64,000 nucleotides of DNA from Pseudomonadota bacterium (GCA_021845985.1 JAJZES010000031.1:1-64000), one strand, 5' to 3'; shown: positions 52,407 to 62,570, counted from the stretch's first letter. Notes: generated from the sequence alone by a model not told the origin. Numbers and translations: made by a program.

Positions 52407-54290
52407 TCAGCCGCCGTTATGGCGAGCCGCGTCGATCTTCGTCGCCAGCGCCGGATCGACCCACCAGGAATCGAAGGCGACGCCGCTGCGCACCGGCACC
52501 GCCGAATGACCGAAGCGGTCCCACCACGCGACCCACACCGATTGCAGGTGCCATTGCGGAACGACATACCAGTTCCACAGCAACACCCGGTCGAGCGCCC
52601 GCGCCGCCGCCACCAGATCGTCGCGGGTATTCGCCCCGACCACCTTGGCAATCAGCGCATCGACCACCGGGTCGGCCACCCCGGCCAGATTGTCGCTGCC
52701 CTCCTGCCGGCTCGCCTCGCTGCCCCAGAAATCCCACAACTCGTTGCCCGGACTGTCGGATTCGCCGTAGCTGTTGATCGTCATGTCGAAATCGAAGGCG
52801 TCGGTCAGATGCTGGTACTGCGCCGGATCGACGGTGCGCACCCGCACCGCGATGCCCATGCGGTCGAGCCATTGCACATAGGGCAGGGTGACCCGCTCGA
52901 AGGTCGGATCATCGAGCAGGATCTCGAACGACATCTGGTTGCCGGCGGCATCGACCAGCTTGCGGTCCTTGATGGTCATGCCCGCCGCTTGCAGCAGGGT
53001 GTAGCAGCGCCGCAGGCCTTCGCGATTATTGCCGGTGCCGTCGGTCACCGGCAGCTCGAACGGCACCTTGAACAGCTCGGGCGGCAAACTGTCGCGATAC
53101 GGCTCCAGCAGCGCCAGTTCCGCCGCTCCCGGCAGGCCGGACGAGGCGCAGTCGCTGTTGCTGAAAAAACTGGTGGTGCGCTGATAGAGGTTGAAGAACA
53201 GGTTCTTGTTCTCCCACTCGAAATCAAACACCTCCGCCATCGCGTGACGCACCCGGCGATCGGCGAACACCTTGCGGCGGGTGTTCATCACGAAGCACTG
53301 CATGCCGGTCGGCAGGCTGGACGGGAACGCCTGCTTGCGCACCAGCCCCTTCTGCACCGCCGGAAAATCGTATTCGGTCGCCCACACCTTGGAGATGTTC
53401 TCGCGCCGGTAGTCGATCTGGCCGGCCTTGAACGCCTGCAGCGCCACCGTCGCGTCGCGGAAATATTCGGTGCGGATGACGCCGAAATTGCCCAGGCCCT
53501 TGGCCGTCGGCAGATCGCGCGCCCAGTAATCCTCGACCCGCTCGACCGCCAGCGTCCGGCCGAACTCGAACTTGCCGATGCGGTAGGGGCCGGAGCCGAG
53601 CGGCGGCTCGGTCAGCGGCGCCGAGAAATCGCGCCCCTGCCACCAATGTTTGGGCAGCACCGCAAGCTCGCCGAGGATCATCGGCAGCTCGCGGTTCTTC
53701 GTCGTCTTGAAGTGGAACACCACGCGGCGCGGTGACTCCGCCGTCGCCTGGTCCACATCGGCATAATATTGCCGATAATACGGCCGGCCCTTGTCGCGCA
53801 GCATGCCGAACGTCCACACCACGTCCTCGGCGGTCACCGGCTGCCCGTCGTGAAACCGCGCCGCCTCGCGCAGCTCAAAGGCGACATAGCTGTGATCGGC
53901 GGCGATTTCGATGATCTCGGCGAGATGGGCGTAGCCGGTGTCGAGTTCGTCCGCCGTCTCCTTCATCAGCGTGTCCCACAGCCGGCCGATGGATTGCGGC
54001 GCGGTGCCGCGCACGATGAACGGATTGAAGCTGTCGAAACTGCCCAGATCGGCCAGCGCCACCTCGCCGCCCTTCGGCGCGTCGGGATTGACATAGGGAA
54101 AATGCGGGAACCCCGGCGGCAGCCGCGGCACGCCGACCAGGGCGATGCCATAGGTGCGGATCGGCGCTGCCCCGTCGGCCGCGGCGGCCACCGCATCAGC
54201 GGCCTGCCCCGGACGCGCCGCCAGCCCGGCCAGTCCGGCGAGTAGCAACTCCCTGCGTCGCACGTTTGCTTTCCCCCTTGCGCGATCCAT
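52407..54290 (-). CDS. yejA: Peptide-binding periplasmic protein (YejA-type)
   Basis: Family 5 solute-binding protein, 627 residues. The signal peptide contains [20 protein letters not shown], a twin-arginine-like pattern. The mature protein has [29 protein letters not shown], characteristic of YejA, and [19 protein letters not shown] of the class. A GTG at 54263 has a better ribosome-binding site (AAGGGGG) than the ATG at 54290 and may be the real start. The YejABEF system imports peptides such as microcin C in E. coli. It follows hisN by 8 bp. Confidence 0.94.
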   Translation of the reverse strand: MDRARGKANVRRRELLLAGLAGLAARPGQAADAVAAAADGAAPIRTYGIALVGVPRLPPGFPHFPYVNPDAPKGGEVALADLGSFDSFNPFIVRGTAPQSIGRLWDTLMKETADELDTGYAHLAEIIEIAADHSYVAFELREAARFHDGQPVTAEDVVWTFGMLRDKGRPYYRQYYADVDQATAESPRRVVFHFKTTKNRELPMILGELAVLPKHWWQGRDFSAPLTEPPLGSGPYRIGKFEFGRTLAVERVEDYWARDLPTAKGLGNFGVIRTEYFRDATVALQAFKAGQIDYRRENISKVWATEYDFPAVQKGLVRKQAFPSSLPTGMQCFVMNTRRKVFADRRVRHAMAEVFDFEWENKNLFFNLYQRTTSFFSNSDCASSGLPGAAELALLEPYRDSLPPELFKVPFELPVTDGTGNNREGLRRCYTLLQAAGMTIKDRKLVDAAGNQMSFEILLDDPTFERVTLPYVQWLDRMGIAVRVRTVDPAQYQHLTDAFDFDMTINSYGESDSPGNELWDFWGSEASRQEGSDNLAGVADPVVDALIAKVVGANTRDDLVAAARALDRVLLWNWYVVPQWHLQSVWVAWWDRFGHSAVPVRSGVAFDSWWVDPALATKIDAARHNGG

Positions 54291-54298
54291 TGCGACGG

Positions 54299-55102
54299 TC
54301 AGCCGCCGAGCAGGTCAACCACCGGCTTGAGCAGGGCAGGGTCGCCAACCGCGAGCGCCCGGCCGTCACCGCCCTCATGCAACGTCGCGCCGTGCCAATC
54401 GGTCATCCGCCCGCCGGCGCCCTCGATCACCGGCACCAGCGCCGCCCAGTCCCACAGCTTGAGATCGGCCTCGGCGATGATGTCAATGTGACCCAGCGCC
54501 AGCAGCCCATAACCGTAGCAATCACCGCCGAAACTGGCCCGCGCCGCCGCCTCGGCCAGCCGCTGCCAGCGGCGCGTGTCGGCCGGCCCGAACATCAGCG
54601 GGCTGGTGCAGCCAAGCTCGGCCTCGCCCACCGTGGCGCAGCGCCGACAGCCGATCGTGCCGCCGAACCCGCCGCGAAAGACGGTGCGGCGGCCGGTGAT
54701 GCCGGTCCACCGCTCGCCGGTCACCGGCTGGTCGATCATGCCGAGCAGCGGCCGGCCATTGTCGAGCAGCCCGACCAGGGTGCCGAACAACGGCCGGCCG
54801 GTGATAAAGGCGCGGGTGCCGTCGATCGGGTCGAGCACCCAGCGCAGCCGGGCCCCCGCATTGGTCTCGCCGTATTCTTCACCAAGGATGGCGTGATCGG
54901 GGAAGCGGGTGGCCAGCACGTCGCGCATCGCCCGCTCGGCCGCCCGGTCGGCGATGGTCACCGGGCTGTGGTCGCTCTTCAGCTCGGCCGGCGGGACATT
55001 GCGAAACAACGGCCGGATGACGGCGGCGGCGGCGGCCACCGCCGCCTCGGCCGCCGCCAGCAGGGCGTCGATCTCCGTCCCGGTCAGCGCCGCCGCGTCC
55101 AC
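54299..55102 (-). CDS. hisN: Inositol-monophosphatase-family histidinol-phosphatase
   Basis: 267 residues starting at a GTG. The Mg-binding motifs are all present: DHSPVTIADRAAE, ILGEEYGE, WVLDPIDGTRAFITG and the C-terminal KLWDWAALVPVIEGAGG. The GTRAFITGRP sequence and overall pattern fit the HisN subgroup, which dephosphorylates histidinol phosphate. Inositol monophosphatase activity cannot be excluded. It begins 5 bp after the cytochrome gene. Confidence 0.9.
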   Translation of the reverse strand: MDAAALTGTEIDALLAAAEAAVAAAAAVIRPLFRNVPPAELKSDHSPVTIADRAAERAMRDVLATRFPDHAILGEEYGETNAGARLRWVLDPIDGTRAFITGRPLFGTLVGLLDNGRPLLGMIDQPVTGERWTGITGRRTVFRGGFGGTIGCRRCATVGEAELGCTSPLMFGPADTRRWQRLAEAAARASFGGDCYGYGLLALGHIDIIAEADLKLWDWAALVPVIEGAGGRMTDWHGATLHEGGDGRALAVGDPALLKPVVDLLGG

Positions 55103-55107
55103 GCGCT

Positions 55108-56121
55108 TTACTGTGCGGGCGCGCTGCCCTGGCTGGGCTGCGCCGGCGCCGACGCCGCGCCGGCCGCCGGAAGTGGCTCGGGTTGGTCGGCGAGCGTGTG
55201 CAGATAATCGATGATGTCGGCCCGCTCATGCTCCTTGGCCAACCCGGCGAAGCCCATCTTGGTGCCCGGCGCATAGGCCGCCGGCTTGGTCAGCCACTCA
55301 TTCAGCTCGTCATAGGTCCACGGCCCCTGCTTGTCCTTGAGGGCGGCGGAATAGCTGTAGCCTTCCATATGACCGTGCGGCGCACCGACCACGCCATACA
55401 GGTTGGGGCCGACGATCGCCTTGCCGCCCTTGTTGAAGCTGTGACAGACGGAACAGTATTTCTGCGCCAATTTTTCGCCCTCGGCCGGATTGGCGGCGGC
55501 CAGCGCGGCGCCGAACGGTGCCGGCGCGGCGGCGGCGGCTCCCGCCGCCGGGGCGGCGGCCGGCGCCGGCTCCGGCGCCGTCGCCGCCGGCAACGGCTCC
55601 GGGTTGTGCGACAGGGTGCGCAGATAGGCGATCAGCTCGGCCCGCTCTTTCTCGCTCGCCAAGCCGGCGAAACCCATCTTGGTGCCGGGCGCATAGGCCG
55701 CCGGCTTGGTCAGCCACTGGTTCAGCTCGTCATAGGTCCACGGCCCGGTCTTGGCCTTCAGCGCGGCCGAATACTCGAACCCCGCCATATGGCCGTGCGG
55801 CGCGCCGAGCACGCCGTACAAATTTGGCCCGACGATCGCTTTGCCGCCCTCGTCGAAACTGTGGCAGGCGCTGCACAGCTTGTGCGCCAGCGCATCCCCC
55901 GCCTTCGGATCGGCGGCCGCGATCATCGGCCCGACCGGCGGCTCCTGTTGCTCGGCCTTGGCCGCCGGCGCCGGATTGAGCGCGCTGGTATCGACCGTGA
56001 TCGCGGTCTTGGCGAGGTGCGTCGGATGCACCATCCCATCGGCAACCAGCGTTGCCACCATAAAGGCGATGCCGGCCACCAGGACCGATGCCACCGCCTT
56101 GTTGACCTCCATGCTATCCAT
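55108..56121 (-). CDS. Membrane-anchored cytochrome c with two heme domains
   Basis: 337 residues from the ATG at 56121 (or 56112). One N-terminal transmembrane anchor (VASVLVAGIAFMVATLV) is typical of the alphaproteobacterial CycM-like cytochrome c. Two class I heme domains follow, with CSACH at 83-87 and CSVCH at 223-227, each with a Met ligand in GTKMGFAGL (Met149, Met289). Ala/Pro-rich linkers join them. The domains differ at only about 17 of 90 positions, and the DNA is also near-identical at a 420-bp offset, so this is a recent tandem duplication. It likely shuttles electrons between membrane complexes and a terminal oxidase. Confidence 0.92.
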   Translation of the reverse strand: MDSMEVNKAVASVLVAGIAFMVATLVADGMVHPTHLAKTAITVDTSALNPAPAAKAEQQEPPVGPMIAAADPKAGDALAHKLCSACHSFDEGGKAIVGPNLYGVLGAPHGHMAGFEYSAALKAKTGPWTYDELNQWLTKPAAYAPGTKMGFAGLASEKERAELIAYLRTLSHNPEPLPAATAPEPAPAAAPAAGAAAAAPAPFGAALAAANPAEGEKLAQKYCSVCHSFNKGGKAIVGPNLYGVVGAPHGHMEGYSYSAALKDKQGPWTYDELNEWLTKPAAYAPGTKMGFAGLAKEHERADIIDYLHTLADQPEPLPAAGAASAPAQPSQGSAPAQ

Positions 56122-56261
56122 GCAGAGCGGAACCCCGATCGAGAGAGCGGACCAGACGCGCCGCCGTGCCGCGTTGCGCGCCGACAGACGCATACCTAAG
56201 CTGCGCGGCACCATAGGGAAGTGAACCGATTGCCACAACCCGCGCCGACCACGTTGCGCCG

Positions 56262-57008
56262 ATGAACCCGATCATCATCATCCCCGCCCGCATGGCCGCC
56301 AGCCGCCTGCCGGGCAAGCCGCTGGCCGAGATCGCCCGGCGGCCGATGATCCTGCATGTGCTCGACCGCGCCCGTGCGGCGGCCATCGGCCCGGTCGCCG
56401 TCGCCTGCGGCGAGCCGGAGATCGCCGCCGTCGTGCGCGCCGCCGGCGGCGTCGCGGTGCTGACCGATGCGGCGCTGCCGTCCGGCTCGGATCGGGTGCA
56501 TGCCGCCCTGGCCGAACTCGACCCCGACCAGCGGCACGACGTGATCGTCAATCTCCAGGGCGACCTGCCGTCGCTGCCGCCACACCATCTCGCCGCGGTG
56601 CTGGCGCCGCTGGCCGATCCGGCGTTCGACCTTGCCACCCTGGTCGCCCCGATCGACAGCGCCGCAGAGGCCGCCGCCGAGCAGGTGGTCAAAGCGGCCT
56701 GCGCCTTTGCCGCGGGCGCCGCGGTGGCGCCGGCGCTGTATTTCTCGCGCGCCGCCATCCCCTGGGGGGCCGGGCCGCTGTGGCACCATATCGGCATCTA
56801 TGCGTGGCGCCGCGCCGCCCTGGCCCGCTTCGTGGCGCTGCCGCCCTCGCCGCTGGAGCAGCGCGAGCGGCTGGAGCAGTTGCGCGCGCTGGAATGCGGC
56901 ATGCGCATCGGCTGCGCGCGGGTTGCCGAGGCGCCGTTCGGCGTCGATACACCGGCCGATCTGGAGCGCGCCCGCCGCATGCTGGCCCAATCGCGAGATC
57001 CTGCATGA
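56262..57008 (+). CDS. kdsB: 3-deoxy-manno-octulosonate cytidylyltransferase
   Basis: Activates KDO as CMP-KDO for lipopolysaccharide inner core synthesis. 248 residues from the ATG at 56262. IIIIPARMAASRLPGKPL is the nucleotide-binding signature; TDAALPSGSDRVHAAL, VIVNLQGDLPSLPP and HHIGIYAWRRAAL follow the family. It overlaps pheA by 4 bp (ATGA). It is divergent from the cytochrome c gene across 140 bp. Confidence 0.95.
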   Translation: MNPIIIIPARMAASRLPGKPLAEIARRPMILHVLDRARAAAIGPVAVACGEPEIAAVVRAAGGVAVLTDAALPSGSDRVHAALAELDPDQRHDVIVNLQGDLPSLPPHHLAAVLAPLADPAFDLATLVAPIDSAAEAAAEQVVKAACAFAAGAAVAPALYFSRAAIPWGAGPLWHHIGIYAWRRAALARFVALPPSPLEQRERLEQLRALECGMRIGCARVAEAPFGVDTPADLERARRMLAQSRDPA

Positions 57009-57862
57009 CCTCCCGCACCATCGCTTTCCAGGGCCGCCCCGGCGCCTATTCCGACCTCGCCTGCCGCACCGTCTATCCGCACTGGCAGACGCTGCCCTGC
57101 GCCAGCTTCGAGGCGGCGATCGACGCCGTGCGCGACGGCACCGCCGATCTGGCGATGCTGCCCTGTGAGAACAGCCTGGCCGGCCGGGTGCCGGACATCC
57201 ACGCGCTGCTGCCGTTCTCCGGCTTGTTCATCATCGGCGAGCATTTCCAGCGGGTCGAGCATTGCCTGCTGGCGCCGCACGGGGCGAGTTTGGCGACGCT
57301 GCGCCGCGCCCATTCGCACGCCGTGGCCCTCGGACAGGTGCGCAAGCTGCTGCGCGAACTGGCGCTGACCCCGGTGATCGAGGCCGACACCGCCGGCGCG
57401 GCGGAGCAGGTGGCGGCGTGGAACAACGTGGCCGACGCGGCCATCGCCTCGTCCCTCGCCGCCGAGCTGTTCGGCCTGCAGGTGCTGCGCGCCAATGTCG
57501 AGGACGCGCCGCACAACACCACCCGCTTCTATGTGGCGGCGCGCGAGGCGCTGGTGCAGCGCCCGGAGACAGCCAATCTCATCACCACCTTCGTCTTTCG
57601 CGTCCGCAACGTGCCGGCCGCGCTCTACAAGGCGCTCGGCGGCTTCGCCACCAACGGGGTGAACATGACGCGGCTGGAAAGCTACATGCTGGACGGGCAT
57701 TTCGCCGCGACCCAGTTCCTCTGCGACGTCGAAGGCCACCCGGAGCAGCCACCGCTGCGCCGGGCACTTGAGGAACTGGCGTTTTTTTCGCGCGAATGCC
57801 GGGTTCTCGGCGTCTATCCGGCGGCGGCCCGGCGGCTGGAGCAGATGCAGTCGGCCGAATGA
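57005..57862 (+). CDS. pheA: Prephenate dehydratase
   Basis: Converts prephenate to phenylpyruvate in phenylalanine synthesis; 285 residues, monofunctional with no chorismate mutase domain. The N-terminal IAFQGRPGAYSDLACR and the catalytic HNTTRFYVA are present. A C-terminal ACT domain (TTFVFRVRNVPAALYKALGGFATNGVNMTRLESY) gives feedback by phenylalanine in this family. Its ATG overlaps the kdsB stop. It ends 4 bp before the convergent rpmB stop. Confidence 0.96.
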   Translation: MTSRTIAFQGRPGAYSDLACRTVYPHWQTLPCASFEAAIDAVRDGTADLAMLPCENSLAGRVPDIHALLPFSGLFIIGEHFQRVEHCLLAPHGASLATLRRAHSHAVALGQVRKLLRELALTPVIEADTAGAAEQVAAWNNVADAAIASSLAAELFGLQVLRANVEDAPHNTTRFYVAAREALVQRPETANLITTFVFRVRNVPAALYKALGGFATNGVNMTRLESYMLDGHFAATQFLCDVEGHPEQPPLRRALEELAFFSRECRVLGVYPAAARRLEQMQSAE

Positions 57863-57866
57863 GCCG

Positions 57867-58163
57867 TCAGGCCGCCGACTGCTTGACCCGCGCGCGCACG
57901 ATCCGCCGCTTCAGCGTCAGCGCTTCGGCCGGCAGGCGGCTGTTCGGGGTGCCCAGCAGAAAGGCGTCGATGCCGCCATTGCGCTCCACCGTACGGATGG
58001 CGCGGGTGGACAGGCGCATCGACACCGACAGGCCAAGCGCATCCGACAGCAGCGACGCGGTTTGCAGGTTCGGCAGGAAGCGGCGGCGGGTCTTGTTGTT
58101 GGCGTGACTGACGTTGTTGCCAGACAACACACCCTTGCCGGTAATCTGGCAGCGGCGCGACAT
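57867..58163 (-). CDS. rpmB: 50S ribosomal protein L28
   Basis: 98 residues, normal for alphaproteobacteria. [33 protein letters not shown] is the L28 signature region. No zinc CxxC motif is present, as expected for this type. It stands as a single gene on the minus strand, convergent with pheA. Confidence 0.97.
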   Translation of the reverse strand: MSRRCQITGKGVLSGNNVSHANNKTRRRFLPNLQTASLLSDALGLSVSMRLSTRAIRTVERNGGIDAFLLGTPNSRLPAEALTLKRRIVRARVKQSAA

Positions 58164-58226
58164 CGTATGATCCTCAGAACGGGCTGACTTTCAGGGCGCG
58201 TTCTATCGCCGACCCGGACCGGCGCG

Positions 58227-60392
58227 TCAAGCCGCGCCGCCGGGTGGCCGGCGGAGGAACGATGCCGCCAGCCCGGCGAGGCCGAGGCCGAGGCCGATGA
58301 CCGCCCACACGCTGTGCGGCGGCGCATAGCCGAACCGCACCACCGAATTTCCCGGCGGCAGATCGATCTCCTGGAAAATGCCGCCCGCCGTGGTGATCGC
58401 GACGCGGGCACCATTGACCCGCGCCGTCCAGCCATCGTCGTTGAACTCCAGCCGGCGCAGCCGGGCGGCGCCGTCACACGCCGCATTGAGCCGGCCGCGG
58501 CTGGCCACGGCCAGCCGGCAGGCCCCCGACACCAGCGAGAAATACGGCAACGGATGGCCCAGCTCATAGATGTCGATGGCGCTGCCGCGATACACCTGCG
58601 CCGGCGCATCCGGCATGCCGGCGAACGGCGCCGCCGCAGCATAGGCCAGGATGTAGCGCACGCCGACCGCCTCATAGGCGGCGATATGCCGGCGCAGCGC
58701 GGTCGCCGCATCCTCCTGCCCCGGCGCCGTGGGCGGCCAGTTCGGCACGAAGGAAATCGCATCGGCGCGGGCAAACAGATGGGCGCGGACATAGGCCGGC
58801 CAGGCCTGCGGCACCGGCAGATAGTCGTGATTGATCGAGGCGATGGCGAACAGGGCGCCGTAATTGGGGCGCAGCGGCCCCAGCGTGTAAACCCGCGCCA
58901 AACCGATATGCGCCTGCAGATACTCCACCGCCGCCAGATCGAGCGCGGCGTTGCGGGTGCCGGAGAGCAGCGTGACGCTGAACAGCCCGATCGCCTCGGC
59001 GCACAGCGCGGCACCCAGCATGCCGGCGCGCCGCCGGTTCGGCGGCAGCGCCAACAACCTCCCGACCACCGCGACGACCAGTGCCGCCCACAGCAGCGCG
59101 CCGATCACATAGACATGCGGCACGCCGGCAAGATGCTGCCAGCCGCAGCCGATACCGCCCGCCACCGCGCCCGCCGCCGCCGCCACCGCCAGCGCCACGC
59201 CGCCCAGGGTCTGCCGCCGCGCCAGCCAGTCCTCCAGCCCGAAACAGGCGAGCACGATGCTGGCCAGTTCCCAGGTCGGCCAGACATAGCGGAACACCAC
59301 CGCCTGACCGAGAAAGGGGATCTGGCCGAGCAGCCAAGCCACCGGCTGCAGCCCCGCCGCCTCCGCCAGCATCACCACCCACCACGCCGCCAGCAGCCGG
59401 CGCAGCGACCGCTCCCGCCCGGCCACGAGCAGCGCCAGCAGCGCCGGCGGCACCAGCCCGAGCTGGACGAAGCCGCCCATCGTGCCAAACTCCGCCCACT
59501 GGCCGTAGGCAGCGATCGGGCCATAGGCGTAGGGGGTCAGCAACAGCGCCAGATTGCTGCGCGGGATCGACTGCACGCCGGCGGCGTGAACCCCCACCTC
59601 GCTGTGCCCCAGCAGCTCCAGGAACGCCAGCACCCCCGGCGCCGCCAGCAGCAGCCCGAGTCCCGCGCCGATGCCGAGCAGCGCCGCCAGCGCCAGAGCC
59701 GCCCGGCCGCGGCTTTGCGCCAGCCGCAGGATCGCCCAGACGCCGGTGAACAGGCCCTCGATAAACGCCGTCTCGGGAAACCCGGCGAGCAGAGCAAGGG
59801 CCAGCCCGCCGGCCATGCACGCCACGCCCCAGCGCCGCCCGCTTCTGGCGCGCTCGACGCCGAGCAGCATCAGCGGCAGGAACGCCACCGGCATCATCGG
59901 CCCGTGCGCCATCCAGGCGAAGGTGCCGTTCAGCGCGAAACAGACGCCGCCGATCAGGGCGATGCCGCGCGCCAGACCGAGCGTGCGCAGCAGGGCGAAC
60001 ATGGCCACCGCCGCACAGCCCTGCAGCGCCAGTTTCAGCAGCAGCAGGCCGCCGGGCAGCGCCAGCAGCAGCACGAACGGCAGGAACAGCGCCTGATTCT
60101 GCAGCTCCGCGGCGAGCGGCAGTCCGGCGCCGGAATAGGGGTTCCACCACGGCACTTCGCCATGCAGCCAGTCGCGCGCGGCAAGGCCGCCGAGGGCCTG
60201 CGTCGTCACCCCGGCATTGGGATCGACCCAGCCGGGCTGACCCGGCAGCAGGCTGTCCGGCACGCCGAGGCTCAGCCCGGCGGCATAGGGCATCGGATCG
60301 GCCGACAGCCCGAGCGCCAGTTCCGGCCAGTGGGCCAGCAGCACAGCGGCGATCAGGACAACGAGAGCAACCGCCGCAGACCGCACGCCCAC
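58227..60392 (-). CDS. YfhO-like multispanning membrane protein
   Basis: 721 residues from a GTG at 60392. About a dozen hydrophobic helices occupy the first 480 residues, with GEVPWWNPYSGAGLPLAAELQNQALFLP near the N terminus, a sequence characteristic of YfhO/GT-C-type membrane glycosyltransferase-like proteins. The C-terminal 200 residues are a soluble, mostly beta domain (LEFNDDGWTARVNGARV), ending in another helix. YfhO is linked to lipoteichoic acid glycosylation in Bacillus; the role in a Gram-negative is unknown. No sugar-biosynthesis genes adjoin it. Confidence 0.82.
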   Translation of the reverse strand: MGVRSAAVALVVLIAAVLLAHWPELALGLSADPMPYAAGLSLGVPDSLLPGQPGWVDPNAGVTTQALGGLAARDWLHGEVPWWNPYSGAGLPLAAELQNQALFLPFVLLLALPGGLLLLKLALQGCAAVAMFALLRTLGLARGIALIGGVCFALNGTFAWMAHGPMMPVAFLPLMLLGVERARSGRRWGVACMAGGLALALLAGFPETAFIEGLFTGVWAILRLAQSRGRAALALAALLGIGAGLGLLLAAPGVLAFLELLGHSEVGVHAAGVQSIPRSNLALLLTPYAYGPIAAYGQWAEFGTMGGFVQLGLVPPALLALLVAGRERSLRRLLAAWWVVMLAEAAGLQPVAWLLGQIPFLGQAVVFRYVWPTWELASIVLACFGLEDWLARRQTLGGVALAVAAAAGAVAGGIGCGWQHLAGVPHVYVIGALLWAALVVAVVGRLLALPPNRRRAGMLGAALCAEAIGLFSVTLLSGTRNAALDLAAVEYLQAHIGLARVYTLGPLRPNYGALFAIASINHDYLPVPQAWPAYVRAHLFARADAISFVPNWPPTAPGQEDAATALRRHIAAYEAVGVRYILAYAAAAPFAGMPDAPAQVYRGSAIDIYELGHPLPYFSLVSGACRLAVASRGRLNAACDGAARLRRLEFNDDGWTARVNGARVAITTAGGIFQEIDLPPGNSVVRFGYAPPHSVWAVIGLGLGLAGLAASFLRRPPGGAA

Positions 60393-60458
60393 CTCACGCC
60401 AGCGTGCGCAGTATCGTCCGCCACCGCCGGCGCGGCAATTGCCTGCCGGCGGCCGGCG

Positions 60459-60695
60459 CTAATCCGGCTCGTCGGCCAACTCGCCCGAGCGCACGCTGGC
60501 GATGGCACTCTCCAGCACGCGGATGACGCCGGCATCATCCATCTCGCGCGTCAGCATGCCGAGCGCGCCGCCGAGCAGCGCCGATGCGATCGACAGCCCG
60601 CCGATATGCTGCCCGACCATGTATTCGATGGCCTTGTCCACGATGGCGCCGGCATGACTAAGCTCCTCCGGCGGCTCGATCCGGTCATTGCGCAT
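60459..60695 (-). CDS. Conserved-looking small protein of unknown function
   Basis: 78 residues from the ATG at 60695 with a strong GGAGGAGG upstream. It is acidic, with a central semi-hydrophobic stretch (GGLSIASALLGGALGMLTREM) and an amphipathic C terminus (VIRVLESAIASVRSGE). No domain is recognised. It starts 21 bp after the Atm1-type exporter gene on the same strand and is probably in its operon. Confidence 0.75.
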   Translation of the reverse strand: MRNDRIEPPEELSHAGAIVDKAIEYMVGQHIGGLSIASALLGGALGMLTREMDDAGVIRVLESAIASVRSGELADEPD

Positions 60696-60716
60696 CGCGT
60701 CCTCCTCCGGCGCGGC

Positions 60717-62555
60717 TCATGCCGCCACCTCATGTTCCTGCTGCTCGGCCTGCAACGCCCACATCCGCGCATAGACGCCATCGAGCGCCAGCAGACCACC
60801 ATGCGTGCCACGCTCGGCGACCCGCCCATCGACCAGGACGATGATCTGGTCGGCATCAACAACCGTGGACAGGCGGTGGGCGATGGTCAAGGTGGTGCGG
60901 TCGCGCGCCACTGCCCGCAGCGCGGTGGCAATATCCTGCTCGGTTCGCGTGTCGAGCGCGCTGGTCGCCTCGTCGAGGATCAGAATCCGCGGATCCTTGA
61001 GGATCGTGCGGGCAATCGCCACCCGCTGCTTCTCGCCGCCGGACAGTTTCAGCCCGCGCTCGCCGACCCGCGTCTCATAGCCATCCGGCAGCCGCTGCAC
61101 GAAATCGTGCACCTGGGCCAGCCGCGCCGCCCGTTCGATCTCCGCCTGCGTCGCCCCCGGCCGGCCATAGGCGATGTTGTAGCGGATGGTGTCGTTGAAC
61201 AGCACGGTATCCTGCGGCACCACGCCGATGGCGGCGCGCACGCTGTCCTGGGTGATGTCGCGCAGATCGTGCCCGTCGAGCAGGATGCGCCCGCCGCTGA
61301 CATCATAAAAGCGGAACAGCAGCCGGTTGATGGTCGATTTGCCGGCCCCGGTCGGCCCGACGATGGCCAGCGAGCCGCCCGCCGGGACATGAAACGACAA
61401 CCCTTTCAGGATCGGATGATCGGGGCGGTAGCCGAACTGCACATCCTCAAACACCAGATCGACCGCCTGACCGCCCGACAGATGCGCCGGCAGGGCGAGC
61501 GCGCCGGGCCGGTCGCGCACCTCCTGCGCCGCCCCCAGCAGGCCGAACATCTGCTCCATATCGACCAGCCCCTGCTTGATCTCGCGATAGACGAAGCCGA
61601 GGAAATTGAGCGGCTGATAAAGCTGCATCAGATAGGTGTTGGCGAGCACGAACTTGCCGACCGTCAGCGTGCCGGCGCGCACCTCCTCGGCCGCCATCAG
61701 CATCACCAGCGCCAGCCCGCCGGCGATGATCGCCGCCTGACCGAGATTGAGCATGTTCAGCGTCACCTGGCTGCGCACCGCGGCCCGCTCATAGCGCGCC
61801 AGCGCATCGTCAAAGCGCCGCGCCTCATGCGTCTCGTTGCCGAAATACTTGACCGTCTCGTAATTCAGCAGGCTGTCGAGCGACTTGGTCTGCGCCTCGC
61901 TCTCGACCTCGTTCATGATGCGGCGGAAGCGCACCCGCCAGTTGGTGAACCCCAGCGTGAAGCCCATGTACAACGCAACTGCGGTCAGGGTCAGCGTGGC
62001 ATAGCGCCAGTCGAACAGACGCCAGAAGATCACCGTCACCATTCCGACTTCGAGCAGCGTCGGTATGATGTTGAACACCGCCAGTCGCAGGACGTTCTCG
62101 ATCCCCTTGGTGCCGCGGTCGATCGCGCGCGACAGGCCGCCGGTCTGCCGGTCGAGATGAAATCTCAATGACAGCCGGTGCATGTGCTCGAACGTCTCGC
62201 GCGCGACGCGCCGCACCGCGCGCTGCTGCACCGCCGCAAACACCGCGTCGCGCAGCTCGCCGAACCCCGCCGAGGCGACCCGCAGCAGGCCATAGGCGCC
62301 GATCAGCGCCACCGGCACCGCCAGCATCGCCGCCCCGCCCTTGGGCGCCAGCGCATCGACGGCGCGCGAATAGACCACCGGCACCAGCACCGTCGCCACC
62401 TTGGCGGCGATCAGAAACACCGCCGCGACGACGATGCGGATATGGCTCGCCAGATCGCCCTTCGGCCACAGATAGGGCAGCAGCGAGCGAACCGTCTGCA
62501 GGCCGGAACGCGGCTGCATGTTCAGCGAAGATGGCGCAGATTTCATGTGGCGCAT
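60717..62555 (-). CDS. Atm1-type ABC exporter (heavy metal/Fe-S precursor or glutathione-conjugate transporter)
   Basis: 612-residue half transporter: six membrane helices (AVFLIAAKVATVLVPVVYSRAVDAL and on) fused to an ATPase with Walker A VGPTGAGKST, signature LSGGEKQRVAIART and Walker B ILILDEATSALD. The segments LRLAVFNIIPTLLEVGMVTVIFW and LDSLLNYETVKYFGNE are hallmarks of the Atm1/HMT1 subfamily, which in alphaproteobacteria exports glutathione-linked compounds. Starts at 62555 or 62546 are equally plausible. It is divergent from the Nudix gene; a palindrome lies between at 62571-62585. Confidence 0.93.
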   Translation of the reverse strand: MRHMKSAPSSLNMQPRSGLQTVRSLLPYLWPKGDLASHIRIVVAAVFLIAAKVATVLVPVVYSRAVDALAPKGGAAMLAVPVALIGAYGLLRVASAGFGELRDAVFAAVQQRAVRRVARETFEHMHRLSLRFHLDRQTGGLSRAIDRGTKGIENVLRLAVFNIIPTLLEVGMVTVIFWRLFDWRYATLTLTAVALYMGFTLGFTNWRVRFRRIMNEVESEAQTKSLDSLLNYETVKYFGNETHEARRFDDALARYERAAVRSQVTLNMLNLGQAAIIAGGLALVMLMAAEEVRAGTLTVGKFVLANTYLMQLYQPLNFLGFVYREIKQGLVDMEQMFGLLGAAQEVRDRPGALALPAHLSGGQAVDLVFEDVQFGYRPDHPILKGLSFHVPAGGSLAIVGPTGAGKSTINRLLFRFYDVSGGRILLDGHDLRDITQDSVRAAIGVVPQDTVLFNDTIRYNIAYGRPGATQAEIERAARLAQVHDFVQRLPDGYETRVGERGLKLSGGEKQRVAIARTILKDPRILILDEATSALDTRTEQDIATALRAVARDRTTLTIAHRLSTVVDADQIIVLVDGRVAERGTHGGLLALDGVYARMWALQAEQQEHEVAA

Positions 62556-62570
62556 GTGGCATGCCGCGAG

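Noticed and set aside
58314-62171. Very long plus-strand open frame (over 1200 codons) opposite the YfhO-like and Atm1-type genes
   Set aside because: Arg/Gln/His-rich translation without domains, antisense to clear genes; an artefact of GC-rich codon usage.
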